DNA from: Hydractinia symbiolongicarpus
Lineage: Eukaryota > Cnidaria > Hydrozoa > Anthoathecata > Hydractiniidae
Length of the DNA: 64,000 nucleotides
Reading direction: 5' to 3'
NCBI RefSeq assembly: GCF_029227915.1
Contig: NC_079880.1
Span: 13,970,001-14,034,000, forward strand
Shown: piece after piece, positions 48,965 to 59,617 of the stretch
Layout of the letters: every line of letters begins with the position of its first letter
How positions within the stretch are numbered: position 1 is the stretch's first letter
Position numbers and translations under genes: made by a program
Notes under the pieces: generated by a model
Databases searched by the model: none
What the model saw: only the letters and a program-made list of their open reading frames with translations
Told to the model about the DNA's origin: nothing

Positions 48965-49090
48965 TGCACGCACAATGATAAACTCGACCAGTTAAGTCTT
49001 AAAATTTAAATTCTAGAGGTTTTCCTCCTCTAAAGAATATGCTCATATAAAGGAACACAATTCTTCCTTTTTCCAAGGAGGTAATTGGCA
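48965..49090. repeat. Dispersed repeat C, copy 2
   Basis: Diverged copy of 42,655-42,775 in the same orientation. A short GA microsatellite follows at 49,110-49,127. Confidence 0.65.
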
Positions 49091-49300
49091 CAAAAATTGA
49101 ACAAACAAACAGAGAGAGAGAGAGAGTAGGACAGGAATTCTGTAAAGTGTACAAGGGTTTCGACTCATATTCCTGAACTAAGGTACCCAAAATGTCTAGC
49201 TGAGTCACCTCAAAAGAGGTCTGCGAACAGTCTTCAGCAGGAACTAGACATTTCTTTCATCCATAACTTTTCATCTGTCCTACTCTGTACAACCTTGTGT

Positions 49301-49590
49301 GACTGGGGTAAGAAGTGGAGTCGTCACTCTCCAAAGATAAGACCAGTGCAGTCAAACATAATTTTTGACATAATTTTTATTTTGTTTTTCTGTTTTTGTT
49401 TTTTGTTATTTCCTTTTTGACTGGGGTAATAAGTGGAGTCGTCACTCTCCAAAGATAGGACCTGGTACAGTCAAACCCCCTTGCTGCCGTAATTTTTTTT
49501 TTCGTTTTTCGCTTTTATTTTGACTGGGGTAATAAGTGGAGTTGTCACTCTCCAAAGACAAGACTACAAAAAAATAAATTAAAAAAAAAA
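49301..49590. repeat. Tandem array: three 'gactggggtaataagtggag' units
   Basis: Units start at 49,301, 49,419 and 49,522 (118 and 103 bp apart). Each has the conserved 40-bp head including 'gtcactctccaaaga' and a T-rich tail of variable length. The array sits just past the stop of the USP relic. Confidence 0.92.
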
Positions 49591-49844
49591 AAAAATAAGA
49601 ATAGTCAACCCCCCTTGCTGACATAAGCCGGAAGTTGTGGTGCTGACTGCAATTTACCTAAGCTCTTCAAGGAAAAGGATGTAAGGTTGTACACCATTAA
49701 GCAAGCTTTATTTTCAAAGGACCACTGCTCTGTCTTGCAATGAAACCACTTACCATGCACATGGTTATAAGCAACAGTAGTGTAATGGCCATTGTTCAAA
49801 TTTCCAGAGTGGTTAATTACAGCCCTTAAGTTGTAGTGCTTGCG

Positions 49845-49964
49845 ACAAGAGACTTCACTGTCTACAGTGATAGGTCTATACCTATCACTGTAGACAATGA
49901 AGTCTCTTGTGGCATACCTATCACTTTTCGCATACCTATCACTGTAGACAGTGAAGTCTCTTGT
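49845..49964. repeat. Hairpin and third copy of a 31-bp unit inside the USP relic
   Basis: A 31-bp unit (49,845-49,875) is followed after 4 bp by its inverted copy (49,880-49,910, one mismatch) and 23 bp later by a second inverted copy (49,934-49,964, exact). The structure keeps an open frame through the insertion. It looks like a template-switch product. Confidence 0.95.
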
Positions 49965-50383
49965 CCGGGTAAGATGTGACAGGAGAACAAACCTTAGACA
50001 CAAGACCTTTGTTATAGGCAAAGCGCTTTAATTGCAGAACCAAAATTGAACCGCACTCTGCGACCTCTTTTTCAACTGTTGCAGTTTGGAAACTATTGCA
50101 GTAGTGACAGAAGTTCGAGTTGACACCTGACAAATCTTCGCTCTCCAAAAAGTTATCTACTGAAGATTGTACAGTCGATGTCAAAGGCAGTTGAAGAAAT
50201 GGACTTACTTGCTCAGAGTGTTGAATAATCTACCAAAGAAAGGAAAGGCTAAGGACAACTCTGGTATGAGATACTCAAGAATCTCTAGGGCATCTTGCTG
50301 AGAGAACGGATTAAAAGCAGCACCCCTTGTATTAGAAACATGGCCTTTTAATGCATTTAGAAATGAAAAAGTGATCACTGGAA

Positions 50384-50623
50384 CCTTGGAGAAGGATAGT
50401 TTGCGTAGAATACTTACAAAACGTTTACCTATCGCCATATTGGAATCATTTGCAGAGATGGTTGTGGCCACTGCGGGTAACACATAAAAACATTGCAAGA
50501 TGACCTTGGAGAAGGATAGTTTGCGTAGAATACTTACAAAACGTTTACCTATCGCCATATTGGAATCATTTGCAGAGATGTTTGTGGCGACTGCGGGTAA
50601 CACATAAAAACATTGCAAGATGG
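50384..50623. repeat. 120-bp in-frame tandem duplication in the USP relic
   Basis: Copies 50,384-50,503 and 50,504-50,623 differ at about two positions, so the duplication is recent. It duplicates ILQCFYVLPAVAT and the following residues to FSKV. Confidence 0.97.
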
Positions 50624-50906
50624 AATTGATGTAACATGTGTTGTCCAAATTTAGCAAGCCGCTGTTGCTGCCTAGTGATTCTTGTGCAGGCAAGGTAGTG
50701 GAGCTCTTTGTTACGCCCTGGGGATTCGTGTCCTTAAAGATAGTGGTCGAAGTTGCTTGTGACTTGGATGATTTCTTTGAAACAGTTGTTATCAATTGAG
50801 CGGTATGCTGATGAATCCAAGACAAAGAATCTCGAGATAGCCAGATGTAAAACGACGATCGCATAGATGACTCAGTAAGAGTTTTAAGAATGGAACACAC
50901 AGACAT

Positions 50907-52292
50907 GTTAGAAAAGCCGAGGCGACGGAGGCAGATTCTAACTGTTTCGGAACAAAACTTTTATGGTTCTGGTCCAAAATGCTTTATTTTTAGATGACTT
51001 TATTTTCCAAAAATATGAGGAATAAATTTTTGCAGATGCCAAAAGGTTGGCAAAAGTATTTTTAAATGTGAAACGAAGAACTCAATGTCTTAGGTTTAAA
51101 GTACGAACAAGTAAAACATTTTTACGGAAAAGAGATTTTTTAAATTTTTATTTTTGCACTTTTTATCCAAATCCACAAAAATTAGTTGTACACAAAGGTA
51201 CAATCAGTTAAAACGGAATCGAATATTTGAAAGTTAATGTATTATGTAAATTGACTGATACTGTACACTTTCTGTTCCTTTGTTGCTCGCTTTTGTCTTT
51301 TTTCCTGTTATCAGGCACTATAGTAAATTTTCAAGGAATGTGTAGAAGACGTTAGCAATTTTTTTAAAATAAAACGTGAAAGTCATCACAACCAGACAAG
51401 TAGCTCTTATTAATTAATTTTATATTAAAATAGGTGGGACTGCCATTTTCATTATGTAATGTTAGTTTTAAGTTAGTTTAACAATTTTGCAACCGCACCT
51501 TTTTACTTTCACTTCTGTATAAAATTTGACATGATTATGACATTGTACCACCAGTGAAAATTTTGCTAATTTTTCATATCAGTATTTTTCATAACAAGAT
51601 TGACGATCCTGCTGCCCTGAGTCATTTTAGAAGCTTTGCAAGGGTGTATTCTTATCTTGTCTTCGTGGTTTGACGCCCACGCACATGACCCCAGTCATGA
51701 CAGGCTGGCACTGTCATTAGGTTGACCCACCGAAGCAATGATCTGTGTAAGGTTGAATGTTGGGCGTCCTTAACACGTGTAAAGCTACAGCCAGGTTCAC
51801 AAGTCCTGGCGCACAGATCGTTGCCTGCTTTAGTTTACATTTGTTCCGTTAGGAATTATTCTAAGATTTATCCGTTTAACGATAGTTTTGTTATATTAAG
51901 TTTATTTAGTTAGTTTATTTTATTTTGCGTGTGCCTATTAATTCAGTTTGACTTGCCTAATTGTTTTGTTTGTTGTCTTTTTATGTTTTTTTATTAGTGT
52001 TTTGTGCTTTGCCACTGTTTTACGCGTCCTGTTTAGTGGTCAATGTATTTTTTCTGAGATAATCCTTGTTAAAAGGGAGGGTTTTGCTATTATGCAGTTA
52101 CAACCTCTATAATATCTAACCAGCCGTCATTAGACAAGCTATATCACAACAACCAGCTGCTTTGTCACTTCATCATCAATCTTTTTATCTGTATGCAATG
52201 CGATTTCGTTGCATTGCAAGATCAAAAAGTCGCTGTCGTGTCGCAACAATTTATATACAATAAAATTTTCACTTTTCTCACTCATTAGCTCA
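50907..52292. other. Non-coding DNA
   Basis: No gene supported. The left end of the Harbinger element presumably lies within or near 52.1 kb but was not located. Confidence 0.4.
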
Positions 52293-52293
52293 A

Positions 52294-53300
52294 TATGGCT
52301 GTGCAAAGAGTAGATGCTATAGCGTTGTTGCTTGACAAGGAAGATGAAGAAGAAAAAAAAAAAGAAATAGAATATAGACTCGACCATCAAGAACTATCTA
52401 GGGCTACATAAAATACAGTTTAAATATTTGTTGTGGAAGATCTACAAACACATCATTGACAGGATACGAATATGCGCGAGTGCATAAAACCGGAAGAAAT
52501 GTGTTGTCTTACATTGCGTCATCACGCTAGTGGAGAATCGTTTCGTTCATTAGAATTTCAATTCCAAATAGACAAAAGAATTATTGCTATAGATGGGAAG
52601 CATGTTGTTATCAAGCAACAATCACACTCTGGCTTTCACTATCGGAACTATAAAGGTAATTACAGCATCGTTTTGATGGGTATGATAGGGCAAGACTATG
52701 AATTTTTGTTCATTTATGTAGGTATCAATGGGAAAAATTCTGATCGTGGAATTTAGGGAAATAGTGTTATAAAATTTGCCTTAGAGTCCAATAGTTCTAA
52801 TCTAGCTGCCAGCACACCGTTACTGCATCGTACTTTAATAATACCGTATGTTTGTGCATGCATTTGCCCTATCCAAATATATGGCGAAACCTTACCCTGT
52901 AAAAAGTCTTAATGTGGATAAAAAAATTTTCAACTATCGCTTGTCAAGACTGCGAAAAATACCTGAAAAAGCGTTTGGAACACTTGCAAATCACTGGCGG
53001 GTGTTTTGTCGTCCATTCTTACTAATGCTGGATAAATTTAGAAAGATGATAGTTGCTACCATAGCCCTTCACAGCTGGTTATGGCGTGACACAGATGCTG
53101 GAAAAGTGTACATTCCTAACGAACTCGCCGATCGTAAGGATATTGAAAATGGTACAATCAAAGAAGGTGCTTGGAGATCGGATGAAATAAGAGGTACGTG
53201 GATGCCCTTGGCTACAAGTCGTGTAATCATGCAAGCAATCAGAACAATAAATAAGGTAAGACTTCACAGAATACTATACCCAAGAAGGTTGTATTCCCTG
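52294..53300 (+). pseudogene. PIF/Harbinger transposase (DDE_Tnp_4), broken
   Basis: An N-terminal piece (MAVQRVDAIALLLDKEDEEE, 52,294-52,411) resembles the acidic start of Harbinger transposases. Then AIDGKHVVIKQ and HYRNYKGNYSIVLMGM (52.59-52.69 kb) carry the first catalytic Asp, GINGKNSD the second, and KIFNYRLSRLRKIPEKAFG (52.92-52.98 kb) the Glu. The C-terminal part DRKDIENGTIKEGAWRSDEI is typical. The gene has a TAG at 52,754-52,756, a frame change near 52.84 kb, and a shortened region between about 52.41 and 52.57 kb. Terminal inverted repeats were not found, so element boundaries are open. A Ser/Lys-rich minus-strand segment at 53.45-53.85 kb might be the remains of the MYB-like partner gene that Harbinger elements often carry; this is weak. 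Confidence 0.85.
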
Positions 53301-54950
53301 GCAATAGAAATGTACATAAGTAGATATATAAGTTAAACAAATAGTATTACCACATGCATGTCATATATAAAACAAGATATATATATTCTTTATATGTTTG
53401 TTTTCGAAAGATTTTCAACTTGTGTATGACTCATTTAAATAGTTACTTTCATTAAACGGTAAATATGGAACCTGGCTGGACTGCAACATACTTGAGTATT
53501 TTGTATATTAAGATGGTTGAATAAGTGGGATTAGAGTACTTTCTGCTGCTGATAGTCAAACAAGATATCCAATTATTTTCTTCTTGAACATACAAATCGT
53601 TTTGGTCGCGCACTGCTATCAGCTGCAGTTCTGCCAAATGGCTGTTCTCTATCACAAAGATCAGGTTCACGTTGCGTTGATCAGTTATCAGCTTGACGTG
53701 ATAATGCAGGTGTCGAGGTGAAGTTGCAAGAACTTTTTGCACTTCGTTTTGCACTGATTCTGTCTGATTTTATTTCTTTTTTTGCTTTTTTGAAGGAGGT
53801 ACAATAGATTCACCAATTGTGTTAAACAACTAGTCGACGTTACATGTTGCTTCGATAATGGTTATGTTGTTTAAGTATTCCTAATTGGAAATACATACAT
53901 CCCTTGCTCCAGATCCACTAGATTTTCACGCTCCTTGCCTCATATACTCATTTCTATAGATTGTCAATCACCAAGTTCCATTGTTGTTTGATTTGTTTGA
54001 TCCTAGCTGTATCTGTCATCTAATTCTTCTACACATTTATCAAGAAGCGCATCTTGTAGAACACGGTCCCTGCATTCTTCAAGATTATGATTCCACAAAA
54101 GAGGATTTAACTGATACTTTATTCGGAGACACTTTCGCGAGAGAAACTTTCGCGAATTTTGCGTTTTTTAACCTTTTGTCCGCGAAAAACTTTGTCTCGC
54201 GAAACTTTCAAAAATGGCTATTCGCGAAAGTTTATTCAGTACAAACTTTCTAAATAGTTGATTTGCGAAAGTTTATCCACTAAAATTAAATGGCTTATAA
54301 CCAAGTTAATGGCAAGCTTGGAAATGTGTTTTATCTGTTTTGTGATTTTGACAATGACCCCAATTTGTAAATAGAATTTTAACATGCCTTTAGAAAGGAA
54401 TTTCATCGTTAAGAAACACCTTTTTATCATAAGAAATGTACACTGATAAATTTAGAAGAGTCAAATGAAACCTTAAATGCAATCATTTTACCAAGGCTCC
54501 CTTAGGGAGTCACAAAGGATTCAAATTGAGACGCAAGAAGGAGTCAACCCGCAATGACTCCCTTTTGAGGTGCTCATTTGACTCCTTTAGGGTTTCCTTC
54601 TTTGCTTGAAAGGAGTCATTATTGCGTTCAATGATTGTTGTGCATTCAAAGATAGTTGTGCGTTCAATGATTGTTGTGTAGTGTGCTCACATGATTCCTC
54701 AAAAGGTTTCATCGGGAATATCGCTTTTAATCATTTCTGCTGTGTTTGAATTTTTTATAAGAAAATAACTCAGATACAATCACTTTGCGTGGAGATTATA
54801 GAAATGTGCCTTTTATACTTGGGAAACTGTTTTACAAAAAGTCTGTAATTCCTTCTCGAGTCCGATATGAAGAAAGGTATACATGCCTTGTATATCAAAG
54901 ATTTCTCAGGGTCAAATAAAGGAAAATTTAAGAAATATTTTTTTATATTA

Positions 54951-56098
54951 TGTTTTTTATTGAGATAGACTAGCTATCTATAAGCCCTGCCTTACAGCTG
55001 CTAAGCTAGGATTTTTTATCCATCTGTACATAGCTTTATAACCCTATATATCGATTAAACCTGTACATAGTTTTTACTCTTGTTATTTTTATCAAAGATG
55101 GCTGACTCAAGCTGAAAAGCTTTACTTGTTCACTCTCTTTACATCCACTCATATCTGCATATAACATGGTGTCAGGATGTTGAATTTGTTACACAAGAAT
55201 CTTCACTCGCAATATTTCACAATACTCACAGTATTTTAATAATAATGGATTGTCTCAAGGCTCCAAAGGCACTAAACTTGGACATTCCAAAAACCTTGCC
55301 GAACTCTGGAAATCATGGAATCAGGCATTTCAAATCATCCAAGCCACCGAATATGCTGATAAGCCAGATATTATCAAATCACCAATCTTTCTTCACTGCA
55401 AAGGTAAGCAATGCAAAGAAATTTACGATACCTTTGAATTCCATGAAGGAGGTAAATGAAATTGAACATTATTCTTTAGAAATTTGATGATCACTTTAAA
55501 CCGAGAAAAAAATTGACTTTTATGAGATTTACATTCTTCACTGTTCGTCAGGAAAACTTTGAGAAATTTGACGAATATATACTACACTAGATTATGTAAA
55601 TTGAGCGAAGACTGTGAACTCAATCAATTCCGGGATTCTCTCATCAAAGACATGATCATTTATCGGTTTAAAAGACAAAAAATTTAAAGAACGCCTACTC
55701 TGCGAAAACGATATCACATTCGAAAAAATACTATCCAATGCAGAGCTAGTGAGGTATCAAAGTTGCAAACTAAGTCTATTCTCACAACAAACCTGACTCA
55801 ACTCCATTGTCATCAATTGCTAATTGTGATATCAATCAGATGATCCATCATCAAAAAAGCAAAGAAATCATGAAATGCAAATTCTGTGCTTGAAGTCATC
55901 CTTGTAGTTCATGCCCAGAATACGGCAAAATATGCAATACCTGTGAAAGTAAAAGAAACTTTTTTAAATAATGTCGAAAATCTAATCAAAACTTATCTTA
56001 ACGTAATAATAAACCAAAGAGATACTCACAACCACCATCAAAACCTGTTGACTCAGTTGAACATGAACATCAATTTAATTCATAATTTATTTATGTAG
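54951..56098 (+). pseudogene. Ty3/gypsy-type LTR retrotransposon fragment: LTR end, primer site and gag remains
   Basis: A segment ending ATAACA at 55,166 is followed by TGGTGTCAGGATG, a plausible tRNA primer-binding site just after a 5' LTR. A gag-like region follows (55,245-55,460: LAELWKSWNQAFQIIQATEY, CKGKQCKEIYDTFEF), then decayed sequence and a cysteine-rich remnant at about 55,878-55,960 (CKFC, then SHPC, CPEYGK, CNTC) where a zinc knuckle would be. There are many stops and frame changes, and no protease, RT or integrase. The LTR start is not certain. Confidence 0.6.
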
Positions 56099-56489
56099 CA
56101 TATTTTTAAAGATTGTAGTAACTGTTTTACTTGTGTGTTTAGTATTTTTACTTGTATATGTATATCATAAATTCCCGAAAAGCATTTCTAAAAATTGTCA
56201 CCCAAAAACGTCCTTCCTCAAATCTTCAGGGTGTTGGCTTTGTAATTGAAATTTGCTTGTGCGAATTTAGGCTCTCTGACTTAGTATTTGTCCACGCACA
56301 ACCATAGGTGTAGTACAATTTGAATATTTTTCGGTCCTAGTATTTATTTTTCGTTATTGATAATAAATAATATTTTTAGTTCTTGATAATAATTAATATT
56401 TTTCGTTCCTAATATTTATTTATTTTTCGTTATTGATAATAATTATTATTTTTTGTTCCCAATATATTAATAAATTTATGTATATTTTT

Positions 56490-57180
56490 TAGCCTGAACA
56501 ATAACTTTTCATAGGATTGTTCAAATTGAATCAAACTTGGCACACTTATAGTACGTCATAAAAGGAACAAAATGGCAGCAATAAATTTTTGCTTGCCTCA
56601 GCACATTTTCTGTGACGTCATCAGAAGCTTGAAAATTGTTAAAAATGCAACTATCTGCTTAAAATATAATTACTTTTGTTCTAGAGTGAATTTTTACATT
56701 CTGTTTGAAGTTTTTGAAAGCTAAATAAATTTTTGTTAACATATCTTCCGGTTTTTACATGGATCGGATCAAAAATTGCCAAAAATTGCCCGAAAATCCG
56801 TTTTTTTTCGATTTTTGGGTAAAATCCGATAAAATCGGGAAATCGGATTAGTCACGTGTCAAAATTATTCAAAATAATTCTTCTTGATGAAACAAAGTTG
56901 TGTTGCAAGTTTCAAGTTCTAAGGATAATCCTAACAGGAGTTATTATATTTTTCCCATTATAAGGATTTCATAGAGATTTTAGGGGTAGTTTCGAGTAAT
57001 GGCCAATATCAAAGCCTCTGAAAGGTATGGGACCTAAAAATTTAGCATGCAGGTGTCTAATTGATAAATGTTGAAACTCAGTAATTATCATAGCTATATA
57101 GGAAAGCAATCAGGAGTTATTAAAAAAAAAACCGTCAGGGGGGCGGAATCCGCCCCCCCCCCCGGACGGAATAGGGTTAA
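56490..57180 (-). repeat. Dispersed repeat A (minus-oriented, longer copy)
   Basis: Starts (reading minus) TTAACCCTATTCCGTCCGG followed by a G-run and a C-run, and matches 62,839-63,335 over its length, including 'tgacgtca' and the low-complexity 'ccgattttatcggatt' block. Compared with the plus-strand copy it retains an extra segment of about 170 bp after the first 20 bp. Confidence 0.85.
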
Positions 57181-57730
57181 CAAGGCAATAAAAACTCCAA
57201 TGATATATCTGATGTTTTTTTCTGCGCAATGAACGCGTAGCGGGAACTATATTACTCATTGAAACCCTTTAGGGACTCATTGATGGGGTGCCTGTGGGGA
57301 GTACATAAAAAGAGTCATAGAAAAATTGACTCCTTTAAAGGAGTTGTTTTGAATATAGGTCGAAATGATTACAAGAAGGAGTCATTAATCATGACATCTT
57401 AAAAGGGGTCATTTGAGCACTTATTTTGACTTCTTTAATGTGCTCTTAATGAAAGGAGGTCGACTTATTGACTTCTTTAATGTGCTCTTAATGAAAGGAG
57501 GTCCCCATGGGCACCGTAAAAAAAACTTAAGTTTCATTTGACTCTTCTAAATTTATTAGTGTAGGCCACTTTTTTATAGGAAAATAAAAAATCACGGATC
57601 GCGAAAGTTTATCTCGCCAAAACTTTCCAATTTCAGATTTCGCGAAATTTTATCTCACAAAAATTTTTTACTTTGTAGATTCGCGAAAATTTATCCAAGA
57701 AATTTCGCGAGTTATTCTCCGAATAAAGTA

Positions 57731-59253
57731 GTAATTATTCGCTGTTCCAATATCAGCTGCTTGAAAATTGAGGTTTTTGTTCGGCTTAGAAATTTCGGCT
57801 TCAAAAAATCATCTCTTCATAAAATCTTTATTTTTTCTTAGGCGAGTCAATTCCATCCTCCTTTTTGATTATTCTGCTCATGCATCGACGGAGAGAGTGG
57901 AAAGTTTTTTCAAGTACTTCCATTGTATGCTTTTCATCGAACAAAGAATTTTTAATCCTTTACCGCTGAACTTCTCTGTTTCTTGTCGTGATCTAGATCA
58001 TTATTTTTCCACAGTAATGGATTTCTCGATAAGAGTTTATGAGTTCTTGTTTTTCTTGCTCGTTTATTTTCAGCTTTTCTTCCACGCAACAACAACAATT
58101 CTTGTACTATGAACATTCTGTTTTGGTTATTTAGTATTTGGAGAAAATACCGTACTCTGATTGGTAAACTATTATCAGGCAGCAAAAAAATGTTGCAAAC
58201 CTTGGAAGACGATACAAAAACCTGACATTCAAAAAAATGTTGCAAGAAATCAAATCGATTTGATTTCGTGCAACATTTTTTTTGACAAATTTAGTCGCAT
58301 TACACGAAAGAAAGGTTTTACCCTGCATCAAGATGCGAATTTTTCATCCGCGTGAAATGCAAGAGAATCCCATTGTATGTAGATGAAATAATCGCATCGT
58401 CTCCCCAAAGATTTAATCAAAATATTACAAGAAAATGACCATATTAAATTTTGAGTAACTAAGATTTTAATGTCGAAATTTCGAAATCGTATAGAAATGC
58501 TATAGACTGTCCACCCGTTACTTTTCACTTATATATGCCTTATTTAATGAAAATATGGGCTTTGCTATGCTTCGCGAAAAGGTAATTACTTTTCTTGATG
58601 TAAAAAACAGTTTCTAGATAAACCAGCTATGTAGAAATAATATTTATTTCTGTAACTTGACCAAAGCTGGTGACTAAAATCATGAAATTTTAGGTCTGCC
58701 TTGGTAAGAAGAAAATAAACGTTTTTGGTAACAGCACATATGGCAATATTTTGTGATAAAAATGAAATAAATAAAAAGACTGTTGTTGACAAGAAACAAT
58801 TATTTTTAACAAAAGATCTTACAGCTAGCCTATCATTGATATTCCTTTTACTAGTAAAATATATAGTCTCCAATACTAAGAGTTTAAAAAAAAGTACTCA
58901 TATACGATACTTTACTAATTAAGTGAAAATAATTGGAAAATAATACTCAATACTAATGTGTGTAAAAGGTTATAAAAGAAGGTTCTATTTAACTTAAATT
59001 TATTTTTTCACACATTGTTTAATTTTTTATGATCGCATGTGTAATAAAAAAATAATGCAATTCCCTAAAAAAATGTAAGCCCTGTTGTGAAAATATTTAT
59101 TTAAGATCCGCTAGGTTAAAATTTGGTTAAAATATTTCAGCTGCTTTTTTTCTATTCGTGCAATTTTTTTAAGATTGTTGGAGATTTCCACGAAAAGCCT
59201 TGCTTTATAAAATTCAATAAATATATATTTTAATTTACTAGCCTGCCAGCTGA
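57731..59253. other. Non-coding DNA with a strong palindrome
   Basis: No gene supported. At 58,231-58,284 a palindrome with arms of about 27 bp around ATCGAT (one mismatch pair) could form a perfect-looking hairpin. Confidence 0.5.
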
Positions 59254-59617
59254 AAAAAAATACTGGTTGTTCATCAAAATATATTCCCTCCTTGGATTCC
59301 GAAAGCGATAGAGAGAATGACATGACAGTTGAGAAACAAGTTTCGTCACCTAAGCTAAAACCAAGGCTAAAAAAGTCCATATTTTGTTCCACTACGTCAG
59401 AATTCAGTGACAGTGGTGCAGGAAGTGGTAAGTTTGCCAACTATTAAATTTTATGCAATCAAGGTTTTAGACAGGTGAAGCTATTTTATAAATGTTTCAT
59501 ATTTAAATTTGTTCATATGTCTTCTACACCTGCTTGTCTATTACAACAAAATCAGATGTAGCTTTACTAAACGCAAAATATAATGAAATCGTGGAAAATC
59601 AAAAAATGCTGTACTAA
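59254..59617 (+). CDS. Candidate two-exon coding fragment
   Basis: Exon A (about 59,254-59,427) reads NTGCSSKYIPSLDSESDREN, then a Lys/Ser-rich segment ending SDSGAGSG, followed by a GTAAGT donor. Exon B (59,556-59,617) follows an ATCAG acceptor and reads DVALLNAKYNEIVENQKML then a stop. The phases agree (1 nt + 2 nt give GAT), and the 128-bp intron is of normal size. The composition is protein-like and hydrophilic. The upstream start is unknown, because an in-frame stop lies just before exon A without a visible acceptor. No family is recognised; it may be a transposon-borne or nuclear protein fragment. Confidence 0.35.

Larger units (their letters stand above)
49605..50906 (-). pseudogene. 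Ubiquitin-specific protease (USP/UCH catalytic domain), broken
   Basis: USPs are cysteine proteases that remove ubiquitin. The Cys box GLLNLDNTCYINSILQCF (Asp replaces the usual Gly of LGNTC) lies at about 50.66-50.61 kb. The region with QQDALEIL follows, then a zinc-finger-like CHYC and LVLQLKRF, and the His box region NLRAVINHSGNLNNGHYTTV with KWFHC near 49.84-49.74 kb. Both catalytic Cys and His are thus readable. A 120-bp segment (50,384-50,503) is duplicated in frame at 50,504-50,623, repeating 40 residues after the Cys box. A 1-nt frame change occurs near 50,215, another near 49,960, and a hairpin insertion precedes the His box. The combination should abolish function. The 5' end is undefined. 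Confidence 0.82.
54441..57561. mobile_element. Inner element with CACTRATAAATTTAGAAGAG ends, TA target
   Basis: The ends form an inverted repeat of about 33 bp (left 54,441-54,473; right 57,529-57,561), flanked by TA (54,439-54,440 and 57,562-57,563), as expected for Tc1/mariner-like insertion. Subterminal DNA on both sides is rich in AGGAGTCA/TGACTCCT words in inverted arrangement. No transposase is seen; the interior contains a Ty3/gypsy-type fragment and a dispersed repeat. It is probably a non-autonomous element that was itself invaded. Confidence 0.7.
54117..57728. mobile_element. MITE (CTTTATTCGGAGA ends) split by a nested element
   Basis: The left end CTTTATTCGGAGA (54,117) and right end CTCCGAATAAAG (57,728) are flanked by TA on both sides (54,115-54,116; 57,729-57,730). 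Both arms are rich in TTCGCGAAAGTTTA-type words. The left arm is about 320 bp and the right about 165 bp; removing the inner element (54,441-57,561) leaves a MITE of about 490 bp, related to the copy at 45.9 kb. Confidence 0.75.

Noticed and set aside
54117-57728. Reading the whole interval as one autonomous transposon
   Set aside because: A second, different inverted-repeat pair with its own TA duplicates lies inside, and no transposase is present; nesting explains it better.
59111-59440. 109-residue minus-strand frame
   Set aside because: Antisense to the candidate plus-strand exon, which has better composition and splice sites.
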